NCBI GenBank assembly: GCA_001557505.1
Contig: LSAX01000001.1
Coordinates: 3,162,001 to 3,226,000 of the forward strand
From: Reticulascus tulasneorum
Taxonomy: Eukaryota > Ascomycota > Sordariomycetes > Glomerellales > Reticulascaceae
Reading direction: 5' to 3'
Length of the DNA stretch: 64,000 nucleotides
The translations under genes and the position numbers were made by a program. A model generated the notes under the pieces. The model had not been told where the DNA came from. It saw nothing but the letters and a program-made list of their open reading frames with translations, and ran no database searches. Within the stretch, counting starts at the first letter, position 1, and each line of letters begins with the position of its first letter. Shown here one piece after another: positions 22,557 to 32,169 of the stretch.

Positions 22557-24302
22557 ATGAGTGCTATACTGTCTGCGGACGACCTCAACGACTTCATTAG
22601 TCCCGGTGTCGCCTGCATCAAGCCCATCGAAACCCTACCTAAAGCCCCGCCGGTAGATTCCTCCCTCGAACACGAAGTCATTCTCGACGGCCAGCCCGGG
22701 CACGCCGCAGCAAATGCGCCAGCTGAAATCTCCCTCACGGACTGCCTAGCATGCTCGGGTTGCGTCACCTCTGCAGAAGCAATCCTAGTCAGTCTGCAAA
22801 GCCACACTGAGGTGCTTCACACTCTGGACTTCGGACCGTCGTTGCGAATCGTTGGCCCCGACGAACATGGCCAGTTCCGTGTCGATGGACTTGAGGATGA
22901 CACCCGCAAGCTCTTTGTGGCTAGTGTTTCTCCTCAGACCAGAGCCAGTCTAGCTGCTGCGAGCGGGAAGGGAGTCACGGAAAAAGAAGCGGGATATATG
23001 CTTGACAGATTGCTCAGGGGGCCGGAAGGACTTGCTAGTGGTGGCCAATGGCAAAATGGGTTCACATGGGCTTTCGATACCAACGTTGCTCGCTCGGCTT
23101 GTCTTGTTCTGGGAGCCGACGAGGTCCTGGGAAATGATGCTGCTCCTCCATCCCCAGTCCCCCAACCTATCTTGACCTCGTCATGTCCAGGCTGGGTATG
23201 CTACGCAGAGAAGACACATCCTCACGTGCTCCCCCACCTATCACGAGTGAAGTCGCCGCAGGCCCTCATGGGTACCCTCTTGAAGACAACCCTCAGCCGG
23301 AAACTTGGGATCCCGCCGAGCAGAATATGGCATCTGGCGGTTATGCCGTGCTTTGACAAGAAGCTGGAAGCGAGCCGGGAAGAGCTCACAGACTCGGTCT
23401 GGGATGGGGATGGAACACCAGGCCGAGGCGTCAGAGATGTCGATTGTGTAATCACAAGCAAGGAGGTTCTCATGCTCGCAGAGTCAAGGGGATTGAATTT
23501 TTTCGACCTTGCCTGCTCACCACTCCTACAGCGTGACCCTTTCCCTGACCAACGACTCGAGAAGTTCTTCTTCACTGATCGTGGCGCACATACTCCATCC
23601 CGAGAGGCGGGATCCTCCGGCGGAAATCTCTTTTTCATCCTTCAGAGCATTGCATCCAGGCATCCGAACTCCAAAATCCAAATTATACGGGGCAGAAACG
23701 TTGACGTCACCGAATACATCGTCTCCTCACCAAGCGGGGATCCCATCTTTAAAGCTGCGAGGTATTACGGCTTCCGCAATATTCAAAACCTCGTTCGCAG
23801 ACTGAAGCCAGCCAAGCCCTCCCGAATGCCAGGCGGAAAACCAATGGGTAGCGCCAGAAAGGCCAATGGCAAACCTGCTGGATTGGAGTATTCATATGTG
23901 GAGGTAATGGCGTGCCCAGGTGGCTGCACCAACGGTGGCGGCCAAATCAAGGTCGATGACCCTATTATCCTCGAGCGGATGGGCCTGGCCATAAAGCCCG
24001 GTCCCCAGGAACAGAAGGAGTGGCTGTCGGAGGTTGACGAAGCCTACTTTTCAGCAGACGAGTCAGACAGGGCAAGTAACAGCTCCGCCGTCAACAGTTT
24101 AACCCCTGAGAGTACAGTTGATGGAATTTCGCCTTCTTATATCAGAGATACCCTGGCATATTGGTCAGAAATCACCAACATAGGCCTAGATAGACTAGCC
24201 CTCACAAGTTATCGTGAGGTGATCAGCGACGTTGGAAAGGACAAAGCTAGTGATACTGAGAGAGTTGTTCAGTTGGCCGGGAAAATAGGTGGTGGTTGGT
24301 AG
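22557..24302 (+). CDS. nar1: Cytosolic iron-sulfur assembly factor Nar1
   Basis: Hydrogenase-like CIA protein that helps pass Fe-S clusters to cytosolic and nuclear apoproteins. Single exon, 581 residues. The N-terminal cluster ligands are visible: Cys in GVACIKPIE and CLACSGC. The C-terminal H-cluster-like site appears as [25 protein letters not shown] and [16 protein letters not shown] segment rich in Lys/Pro/Gly (about residues 423-448) separates the last two blocks. The start ATG at 22557 gives the family-typical [14 protein letters not shown]. It ends only 34 bases before the stop of the opposing SUZ gene, so the 3' UTRs must overlap. Confidence 0.97.
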   Translation: MSAILSADDLNDFISPGVACIKPIETLPKAPPVDSSLEHEVILDGQPGHAAANAPAEISLTDCLACSGCVTSAEAILVSLQSHTEVLHTLDFGPSLRIVGPDEHGQFRVDGLEDDTRKLFVASVSPQTRASLAAASGKGVTEKEAGYMLDRLLRGPEGLASGGQWQNGFTWAFDTNVARSACLVLGADEVLGNDAAPPSPVPQPILTSSCPGWVCYAEKTHPHVLPHLSRVKSPQALMGTLLKTTLSRKLGIPPSRIWHLAVMPCFDKKLEASREELTDSVWDGDGTPGRGVRDVDCVITSKEVLMLAESRGLNFFDLACSPLLQRDPFPDQRLEKFFFTDRGAHTPSREAGSSGGNLFFILQSIASRHPNSKIQIIRGRNVDVTEYIVSSPSGDPIFKAARYYGFRNIQNLVRRLKPAKPSRMPGGKPMGSARKANGKPAGLEYSYVEVMACPGGCTNGGGQIKVDDPIILERMGLAIKPGPQEQKEWLSEVDEAYFSADESDRASNSSAVNSLTPESTVDGISPSYIRDTLAYWSEITNIGLDRLALTSYREVISDVGKDKASDTERVVQLAGKIGGGW

Positions 24303-24336
24303 TGCTGAAGATTTCGGAGGTAAATAGTTGAAGCAA

Positions 24337-25205
24337 TCAACTCTCTTTGGCCCCCCTCTTCGCAAAGCCAAAGCCTCCCCGTCCACTTCCGTCAGGTCCT
24401 CGCGGTGCCCGAATTGCTTGCTTGGCTTGATCTTCGTCTCTTTGCGTGGCCCTTCCGGGCTGTGATGTGCTGTCGCCGCCCCTTTTCTGGGGCGCCAATC
24501 CCGGTTTCTGTGAGTAGCCGGGATCAAAAAGCTCCCTTGTGCTAATTTGACTCGTGGGTCTCCGATTGTCCAACGGTCGACTATCGTTGTTCCTCAGTCC
24601 GCCTCGGCCACGACCCCTGCCTCTCTGATTGCCATGACTCTCAGAGGATCTTGGAGGTGTTACATTGCCTGGGCTGGACGTTCCGGAGGATGGATTTGAC
24701 TCGCCGAAGATCTTGGCTCGGGCTTCGTCGTACCGTCTCTGCTTCTCCTCGCGCTCCTTCTGCTGCTTCGCCCTGATTTCATCGGGACTGAGTTGGACTT
24801 TCTTCTGCTCTTCCTCCTCATCGTCATCTTCTATCGACATCTGAGACAGTCCAGTGATTGGGTCTCTCCTCGTGATCATTTTTGGTGTAGGCTTCCGACT
24901 CAGGACTTTGACTTGGGGCTTGAAGTTGGTTGCGAGAGGAACACCGTTGTTTGCTTCGACGTAGTGGAACGTGTCTGTGGAGTCTCTGGATACCCTGTCA
25001 GCTGCCTTCTCCTACACGGGAACTGAGGGGAAGCTCACGCAGATTCCCACAGCTTGCGATTCGTCTCTGCATGCATTGCCCGGCGTTCGGCCTTAGACAA
25101 AGGCGCTGGTTGTAACGGCTCCGGCTCCTCCTCTTTGAGCGACTTGTCTGCTGCGGTTTCCCAGTCGTCTTCCCAGGCATCTGGGAGCTTGTCCTTGTTC
25201 CCCAT
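24337..25205 (-). CDS. SUZ-domain protein (SZRD1-like)
   Basis: Likely RNA-associated protein. Exons 25205-25039 and 24985-24337 give 271 residues. It starts MGNKDKLPDAWEDDWE, an acidic beginning common to these proteins. The SUZ-like block is basic and helical: QKEREEKQRRYDEARAKIFG, near residues 140-160. After it comes an Arg/Gly-rich segment (NQRGRGRGRGGLRN) and a disordered tail ending GRGGFGFAKRGAKES, which is itself SUZ-C-like. The 53-nt intron has a GTGAGC donor. Short length and lack of an R3H domain favour an SZRD1-type protein. A role in mRNA metabolism is inferred from the domain. Confidence 0.85.
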
Positions 25206-25957
25206 CTTGCCTGTGGCTGGAACTAGAGTTGACGTAGGTGCAACGGCTTCGATTTGAAGCGGCGACCGAAGGTATGAGCTTTGGAGTCTGTCTTGAAAAT
25301 ATTTGATAGGAGCAGCGATGCACGGCTCAGGAAGATATATCTTGGAATTTGAGTTAAGGGCAAATCATTCTCCGCGTCCAGGAACGTGGATGTGGTGAAG
25401 TTAAAGCCCCCAATAAGATGTGGCTTGCGCCTCGGGAATGCAGTCCATTATTTTCAGAGTGGTGCTGTGCTTGCCGCGGTACGCCGCTGTACTTAGCGAA
25501 GGCCTAGTGTCTGGAGCTTGCTTAGGTACTGAGATGTTGCCGCAGGTCGGCTAAGAGTTGAGGGGTTACAGGGGTTAGCCCGTTTGGCGGGTCAAGCTTC
25601 GGACGACGTCCGACGACATCACTCGAGCCGTCAACTTTCAAAGACGAGAACGCCGTCCTGGTCAATTACAGAGGCAATCGCGTAACGATTAAACCTTGAA
25701 GAACAGCCAATCAAGCCATCTGTTCGGTTCTTCCGTTGTAAAGCTGCCATACTCTCCTGTTCTCACAGTGAAACTCGAGGCACCGCATATGTTTGACAAG
25801 ACTGTGCTCGTCAAGCACCCTTGAAAGTCAAGCAGAAACCGAACTAGCTGAGACTTCTTGAGTCTCCAAGGTGTCTTTCCATAACATAACTTGCAGTTCC
25901 ACTACAGTGCATGTATAGGCTAATTCAGCACGTAGGTTTGTACCGGATAGTTGAGCT
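25206..25957. promoter_or_regulatory. Divergent promoter region
   Basis: 752 bases between the SUZ gene and the 96-residue gene. No coding-like frame, RNA or repeat seen. Confidence 0.45.
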
Positions 25958-26314
25958 ATGGCGGACTTTACATCTCCTCAGCTCCAGACTCCAGGGTCAG
26001 AAACGGGCGGTAACATTGGCGATGCGAAGGCAGAGTCAAACTGGAATACCAAGAAGTTTAAAGAGGAATATGATATCGCAAGATCGAAGCTAGTAGATCA
26101 GAAATTTGACCCGAGTAAGTCTTACCTCCAAACATTCCAGATTACAAGTACCACCACCTTAATATTAACTTTATTCAAAGAGAGCTACCCTGATCCTCTT
26201 CTACCGAGACAGGTGGAATATTCACGGTTTATACCTCGGGGAATGACCGCTGAGATTTCTGCGAAACTCGACAGAATTATCGCGGACGCGAAAACGAACG
26301 GGAGCCGGTCTTGA
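25958..26314 (+). CDS. Small conserved-looking protein of unknown function (96 aa)
   Basis: Exons 25958-26114 and 26181-26314 give 96 residues. It opens MADFTSPQLQTPGSETGG, has a charged helical middle (KKFKEEYDIARSKLVDQKF), and ends basic (ADAKTNGSRS). The donor GTAAGT and an acceptor AAAG flank a 66-nt intron. The intron is a multiple of three without a stop, so reading through it would add 22 residues (118 in all). It has no membrane segment, signal peptide or cysteines. I do not recognise the family. Confidence 0.7.
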   Translation: MADFTSPQLQTPGSETGGNIGDAKAESNWNTKKFKEEYDIARSKLVDQKFDPSKSYLQTFQITSTTTLILTLFKESYPDPLLPRQVEYSRFIPRGMTAEISAKLDRIIADAKTNGSRS

Positions 26315-27112
26315 GCCCGATCAGGAGAAATGACCCTTCCCGTCCAATCCAGCCAATACTTTATGGCTCTTTGCATATTCTCCAACGGTTGTTATCCTAC
26401 TGTTTCCGATTTTTTTTGGGTTAGAGGGTCGTCGTGGTAGCTCATGGTCCGGTGCCTTCACACGTCTTTCCGTTTCGTTTTTTGACATGATTAGCATTCA
26501 GACGTTCCGGCTCAGATGCACCGCGGCTCTTCACGGATGGCGCTGGAGTTTCAGTTGTATTTTGCGTTTGTATACTGAATGATGGATTCTTCAAGAGACA
26601 AATATATCGTGTCTCCAAATTAATCCTGCTCGCCAGATTGCCTGCGGCTTTCCTACTCTTGTTTCCACTTCTTTTTCTCAGTAGCAGCCTTCGAGACTTG
26701 GTTCGAATTTATTTACCAACTGACAGTGCCTACAAAGGCAGTGTTGCTTGCCAAAAGCCGCCTTCCCATTCGTACACCTTCAAGAGACCGCATATAGCAA
26801 CAACTGCAATTTTGAAAGTTGTTCCTACTATTTTTAAACTCCTTAATGAACGAACCCTGAGAGACTATTCTTCCAAATCACAGGGCATCGTTCTTCTGCA
26901 TTTGGAATGGTCTCTCCCTCGCATCATATCCATATTCTTCTGCTTTTATGCATCGCACAGTTGTGCCCCGAACATATATTCCCCTCCTCTCTGTTTTCCC
27001 GTACCTTCCTACTGAAGATTCAACCTATCTCAAAAAGTTACAACTCCTGCGCTCATCATCACAATCGTCCGTTCCCACCTCTACCCTCCTACTTTACCCT
27101 TCACCAGACATC
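26315..27112. other. Intergenic region and 5' leader
   Basis: 798 bases. The stretch 26640-27110 is rich in pyrimidines and short frames, consistent with a promoter and long leader for the next gene. Confidence 0.4.
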
Positions 27113-27975
27113 ATGTCTCCCGAACGAACTGACAAGCCTCGACGCAAGTCAACCATTTCTCCCCTCTGTTCACCTCACGAATGTAGGTGGTTATTCCATA
27201 TGTTCAGCTTTTATCGCAGCTAATAAGACGCAATGCAGCGCTCATAGGTGGAAAGGTTCAACGAGGCCAGCAACGTGGTCAGCGAATACGTATTCGTTTA
27301 GGTCCAATATGCCCCATGCAATCCGCAACTCCAGAGATGACTTCAGGTAAGAAACTGCTCCAAATTTTCTCTTGCTTATTTGGAACCCAACTCACATTAT
27401 ACATAGACACTCAATCTGTTGATGCTATGAGAGCCGATGAGGGACCTGAAAATGTTGATCTGGAGCCAAGTAACCCATCCATTATGAGCGAGGATGGCAC
27501 TGGACGTAGATCTACTCATGGAAATATGGAGTCTGCTTGTGTAGAGGTCAGCCGATTTCATGTCAATTCTGTCGATAGCATCCCTACTCGAATCAAGATT
27601 GTTGGAAGAGTTGCGGAGCAGATGAAGTGGAAGGCGGAGATGTACGCTGCCTGGCGTTCCCGAGATCATCCTAACTTCTTCCCCAAAGTCGACGGCAGAT
27701 TCAAGCAATGGTTTATTACAGATTACTTCTCGAAGGAGCTTAGCCACAAGAATATTGAGCTGTGGTTCATCAGCGATGTTTGTGATTCATCCGACAATGA
27801 ATCCTTCAAGTTCCTGGGCAACAAAGACAGTTGGGCACAGCGGCGTGCTGTTGGCAAGGTGGAGCCGAGGAACGGGGATGGCGACATTATGGATGACAAA
27901 AACGAGGATGCCGAAGGCGAGGATCAAAACGAGCGCTGGAAGAGCCCTCCCTTGAGTCCTTCACCCTGCGTCTGA
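27113..27975 (+). CDS. Hypothetical protein (248 aa), acidic C-terminus
   Basis: Exons 27113-27182, 27239-27346 and 27407-27975 give 248 residues. Both introns have GT...AG ends and keep frame. The first ~55 residues are basic (TDKPRRKS, then GQQRGQRIRIRLG). The core contains a compact, aromatic-rich part: MKWKAEMYAAWRSRDHPNFF and FKQWFITDYFSKE, suggestive of a folded domain. The tail is acidic (DGDIMDDKNEDAEGEDQ). I recognise no named domain, signal peptide or membrane segment. The gene stands alone beside a gene-poor interval. Confidence 0.65.
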
Positions 27976-28900
27976 ACCATAGTTTGTAGCCTCACTGGTG
28001 GCGTAGCATAATTGAAAGCTGCCTTTGCAACTGGCAAAGTACCTCTTTGAGCTTTCAATCCAGAAGATGGTAAACCTCCAGTAGCTAGATCTCATCGTCC
28101 TTGATGTCCATTCTAAGCCAACTAAGCTCTGATGATGACTTCAGTTACTCGGGACTGACGAAATCGCCTCGCCTTCGAGACTACACAAAACAAATCCTTC
28201 CGAGGCTCTCTCATTGGCACGTGCCTTTGTTTAAGAAATTAGAAATTAAAGGCTAGAAACTCAGAAATATACACGTTACCTGGCCTCTCGGCAGGTTCAA
28301 GTATCTAAGGGCTTCTGTGCCAGCCCAGGGGCCGCGAAGACCCCAGGAATAATCTATGTCTATTCGGAAACCTGACCATCTATCCGCAACGTTTACCCCT
28401 AGTAGCAAGAGCAACCTCCAGTCCTTCAAACCTTGTGTGTCTTGGTGAGGCATGCGTAATGTTCTTTAAAGGCCTAGGAGTAAGCATCAGTGCATAAAGA
28501 GCAAGATCCTGGCATCAGGTTAAACAAGCCAAGTCATGACACGGGACGGGAAGTCTTCTGGAACAATTACGCTTGGACGACGGCACATTTCAAGTTCATT
28601 GCCGACAGCCCGTCTCCCAAAGCTTCCATCAATCTGCGAACGCCTACCATCGTTAATGACAGCAACTTCACACGCTGGTGTAACGATAAAGTTCCAGGTT
28701 AATATGCCCACGGGAACTTCGTTTGCCCGTGCACCCTCGCTTTAGGCTCTCTGGTGGTGTGTGACGCATTCTGGCAAGTCGGCCCTTCAGAGACATATGA
28801 CCAGGCAATCAAGAGTTACACATAATCAAGACAACATCAATATTACTGAACCCTTCGGAGTGTCGCATTGTTATTGCATAAGTAGTGGTAGAGTTGATCC

Positions 28901-29230
28901 TCAAATATCATATTTAATCAAGCACATTTCGTACATTCGTTGCCATTGCTCTTTGGAGAATCCAGGGGGGAGGGGTTCTTTAATCTTCTCGGTCACGAAT
29001 TCGTGGTCTTTATGTGCTGGTGGCATCATTGGTGGTAGCGTGCCGTGTCTGACCAGGGCAGCTCGGTATGTTGTTTCCGAACACTGAAGAATCGAGCACA
29101 GATTGGACTTGAGGCAGAATTGGGACCGCAGATCCGCCGGGTCGGGTCGAGATTCTTCGGACGATGATTGCTTGTTTTGCGAAACGAGACGAATAAAGGT
29201 GCGACTCAACCATTCGCGAATCACAACCAC
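28901..29230 (-). CDS. Possible orphan or fragmentary coding region
   Basis: An open minus-strand frame of ~109 codons has mixed, protein-like composition rather than low complexity. Examples are REWLSRTFIRLVSQNKQS, LRSQFCLKSNLCSILQCSE and PPGFSKEQWQRMYEMCLIK. There is no ATG at its 5' end (it opens after a stop and only GTG/TTG codons precede the internal Met-Met). It therefore needs an upstream exon or is a gene remnant. I could not identify a family. It could equally be chance. Confidence 0.25.
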   Translation of the reverse strand: MVVIREWLSRTFIRLVSQNKQSSSEESRPDPADLRSQFCLKSNLCSILQCSETTYRAALVRHGTLPPMMPPAHKDHEFVTEKIKEPLPPGFSKEQWQRMYEMCLIKYDI

Positions 29231-31630
29231 TCGTCAGGATTAACATGTCACGGTCGTACCGTTCTGCAATGTACCCCCAAACGGCGCCGATCTATCAATA
29301 TTTCTGAGTGACACAAGTGCAAGGCAGGATAAGCTGACAAGCAGACCGGATGTACGGATCTTCCTAGGTTTGCATGTGTGTTTCTGACTCGCATAGAAGT
29401 ATTCTTCCATACTCAGCCGTTCGGGCCTTTGGCTTCTGGATGGAGCCAAAGAGCCATTGAGGTCGGGGATTCCACCAGTCGGCGGCAGTCAGTCCCCTTT
29501 CCCTCCCCACAGCGACCTAACGGGAATAATTAGTGGGCCGTGCAAGTGTCATCGACTCTTGGCAACTGGAATGTGTAATGTCAGAGCAGAGAGGATGTGA
29601 TTCAGAGCTGTGTGGTTTCAGCAAGTCCAGACCATGTTTCCCACGTCACTGATGCAAACCTGATGGTGTTTCCCAGAGGATCGATCGGACACAAATAGAC
29701 AGAACGCTTGTAAGAAGCCAGCTGAGGGCTGAATTCATACCCACCAATTCGAGCGACCCAGAAGCCAATTCTTGAGGTGCTCGCCTGCCCGTGGCTTTGT
29801 CGTCGATATCAATGCTTACGAGCATTACTAAGCCTTGGAGCATCACCTAATCCTTGATTCATCCCGACCGGAGAGGTGAGCAGCCGCTCCATTCGCTCAA
29901 GGGACGGGCTTGATCGCAGTGTACTCCCTGCCTGTGGGAGAAGCCGAAGTTTGGCACGGAGGATTGACGATCCTGATGGTTTTAGTAAGCTCCACATGAC
30001 TACACTACGACACAAAATTCCCAGCGACGGCTGGGAATTTGCCTCGAAGTTGAGTCCGTCCACAAGATGTTGAGATGCCATAGGCTACCCTCCTTTGGCC
30101 GTGCCTGGAAGCTACTTTCGGACGGCCAACCAATGCCTGGACACTCGTTTAGGCAGGATTCAGCTTGTACGCGAGGACAAAATTGGGTCTAGGACACATG
30201 GAGCGGCGCGAAAGCAACCAATGAGGCAACCAAGGGAGACATGTCCACGGACACTGTACGAAGTACAGGCCACAAGACGAGGTTCTGCCCGGTATATCAG
30301 GAGTAGGAGGAGCGGCATTGGACGCAGAGCCCCCGAATAGCCTGGCGGTTCCTGGTTTGCCCGAGACAGTTCTAGGCCCCAATAGTGTGCTGGGCTGGTA
30401 TTGGGAATGTGCCTACTGGCCGTGCGCTCAAGCTACGGCAGAGTTTGGCGACACGGTCAGATATATTGGATATCTGTGTAAGAGCAAGGCCGTCTGCGCG
30501 TGGATTGGATGGCGATGGACGAGACTTCGTTACCTCGTCTCCCCCATGATTGCCCCGTTGCCTGCTATGATCCGGGACGACGTGGGTTTCAATCTCTCTT
30601 CAACCCCATGGGGCCGTCCCGAACCCATTTCACTCTCAGGCGTCGTTCTTGTCTCTTTGCTTCCATCTTATCTGAATCACTTCTCCGACAATACAGTCGT
30701 GCCTATAATCCATCATCAGCAGAGGCAGCAGCAGACCCCGCTTTGATGAGTCGAGACTTTTCGGACAGCTGTTTGCGTCATTAATAGTGCCGCCCCCCAG
30801 CAGAAGAGATCTTGGACGCCCCCTCCCCTCTCTTGCATCATTATTCGGAAGGTTGAGACGCGCGACTGTTGATAGCCGAGGTGACGCACACCACACAAAC
30901 GTGGGAACTACCCTCAGTTGAGCACCGAGAAGCTCCCGGTGCACACAAGCTGCAGAAAAGCAACCAAGAAGAGGGCCGAGAAGAGACGCAGGGCACTCGG
31001 TAAGTCATGTCTCGGGGACTTATTCCGCATGCACCACCGCAGAGAGACACATGATGGGCGACTGACATCACAGTCGAGGGTGATAAGTGGACAGTATACG
31101 GGCTCTACCAAATTACCACCTCCCTGATCCATAGGCAGGTATCGACTTCAGCCTCCCAACTGGAACAGGTACAATCAAATCCTGCTTCAGCAGTGGTTAT
31201 TCGTTCGGCCGCTCTTGAACGCGCCACTCCGTCTAACTTACTCGCCACCGCGCACACAGCACACACTCACACATCTCACACAGTTGGGGTCAACTCACTG
31301 CCTGTAGACACGGTGGACAATTAGTTAATAATAGTGCTCCGAAGCGCCCCCCACCTTCCACCTCCACAGCCTCAACCGATTTGCCCGCTAAGCCGGCGCG
31401 TCCTGCGGGCAGCAGCACATCCCCATCATATAATTTCTAGGTAGTTAGTCTAGGTCTTATTCCACTGCATCACATCAACCCAAATCACATCGCATCACAT
31501 CACAGCAGTGGAGGGCGCCCTCCCTTTCGCCTACAACATAAGTTCTGACCTGCAAAAATCTTGCTGCCGTTCGGGGCGAATCTCGCTCGGGGAACACTCC
31601 ATCCATAACTACCTACCTAATCTACTTCGG

Positions 31631-31644
31631 TAGGTTATAACCTA
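31631..31644. promoter_or_regulatory. 14-bp perfect palindrome TAGGTTATAACCTA
   Basis: A perfect inverted repeat about 530 bases upstream of the proposed Sch9 start. It lies in a stretch with many TAGGT/ACCTA half-sites (about 31436-31790). Possible factor-binding site; function unknown. Confidence 0.3.
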
Positions 31645-32169
31645 AGCACCCACGACCTAACTTACCTCGACACACACAATCACCTCTTTCCGTCTGCTGC
31701 CCAGTGAGTAGGAGACCTGATGCAGTACCCTTTTTCTCACTGCCTTACTTCTTAGGTATGCTTATTATACTACAGGCTAACTTACCTACTGCATAGTCTA
31801 GCAGCAGTACAGTGTCATTAGTGACCTCTCTCTCCTCTTCCCCCCACTGGCGCCTCCCACGATTAAGATCCATTGGAACACAATTCACCCCTCCTTCCCC
31901 CCCCCTTCCTCAAGGAAAAACGACCCCACCCAAAGTTGCCATCCCACTTCTCAACTCCCACCCCCAAAAAGTCTCCAACTTCAACCTCCAGCAAACGCTG
32001 CACCTGCCCACCTCTGACGACCAAACTCTCAAATCATCTCATCCGCACTTGTATCGCACTACACAAAAGCACGGATTCGACGACCCGGCACCACCTCCAA
32101 CTGTTTTGTTGTCCTAAATAGATACTAGGCCTCTGCCCTTCAAGGGCCAGCGAAGAACAGATCACCATC

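Larger units (their letters stand above)
27976..32169. other. Gene-poor interval and SCH9 upstream region
   Basis: Over 4 kb with no strong gene. One minus-strand frame (28901-29230) looks mildly protein-like and is listed separately. From about 31250 the sequence changes to CA-, TCACA- and TAGGTA-rich promoter-like DNA, then to strongly pyrimidine-rich leader (about 31810-32110) before the Sch9 start. I see no tRNA or transposon. Confidence 0.45.

Noticed and set aside
30318..30746. 142-codon frame in the gene-poor interval
   Set aside because: It starts at a TTG, lacks recognisable motifs and overlaps several other frames.
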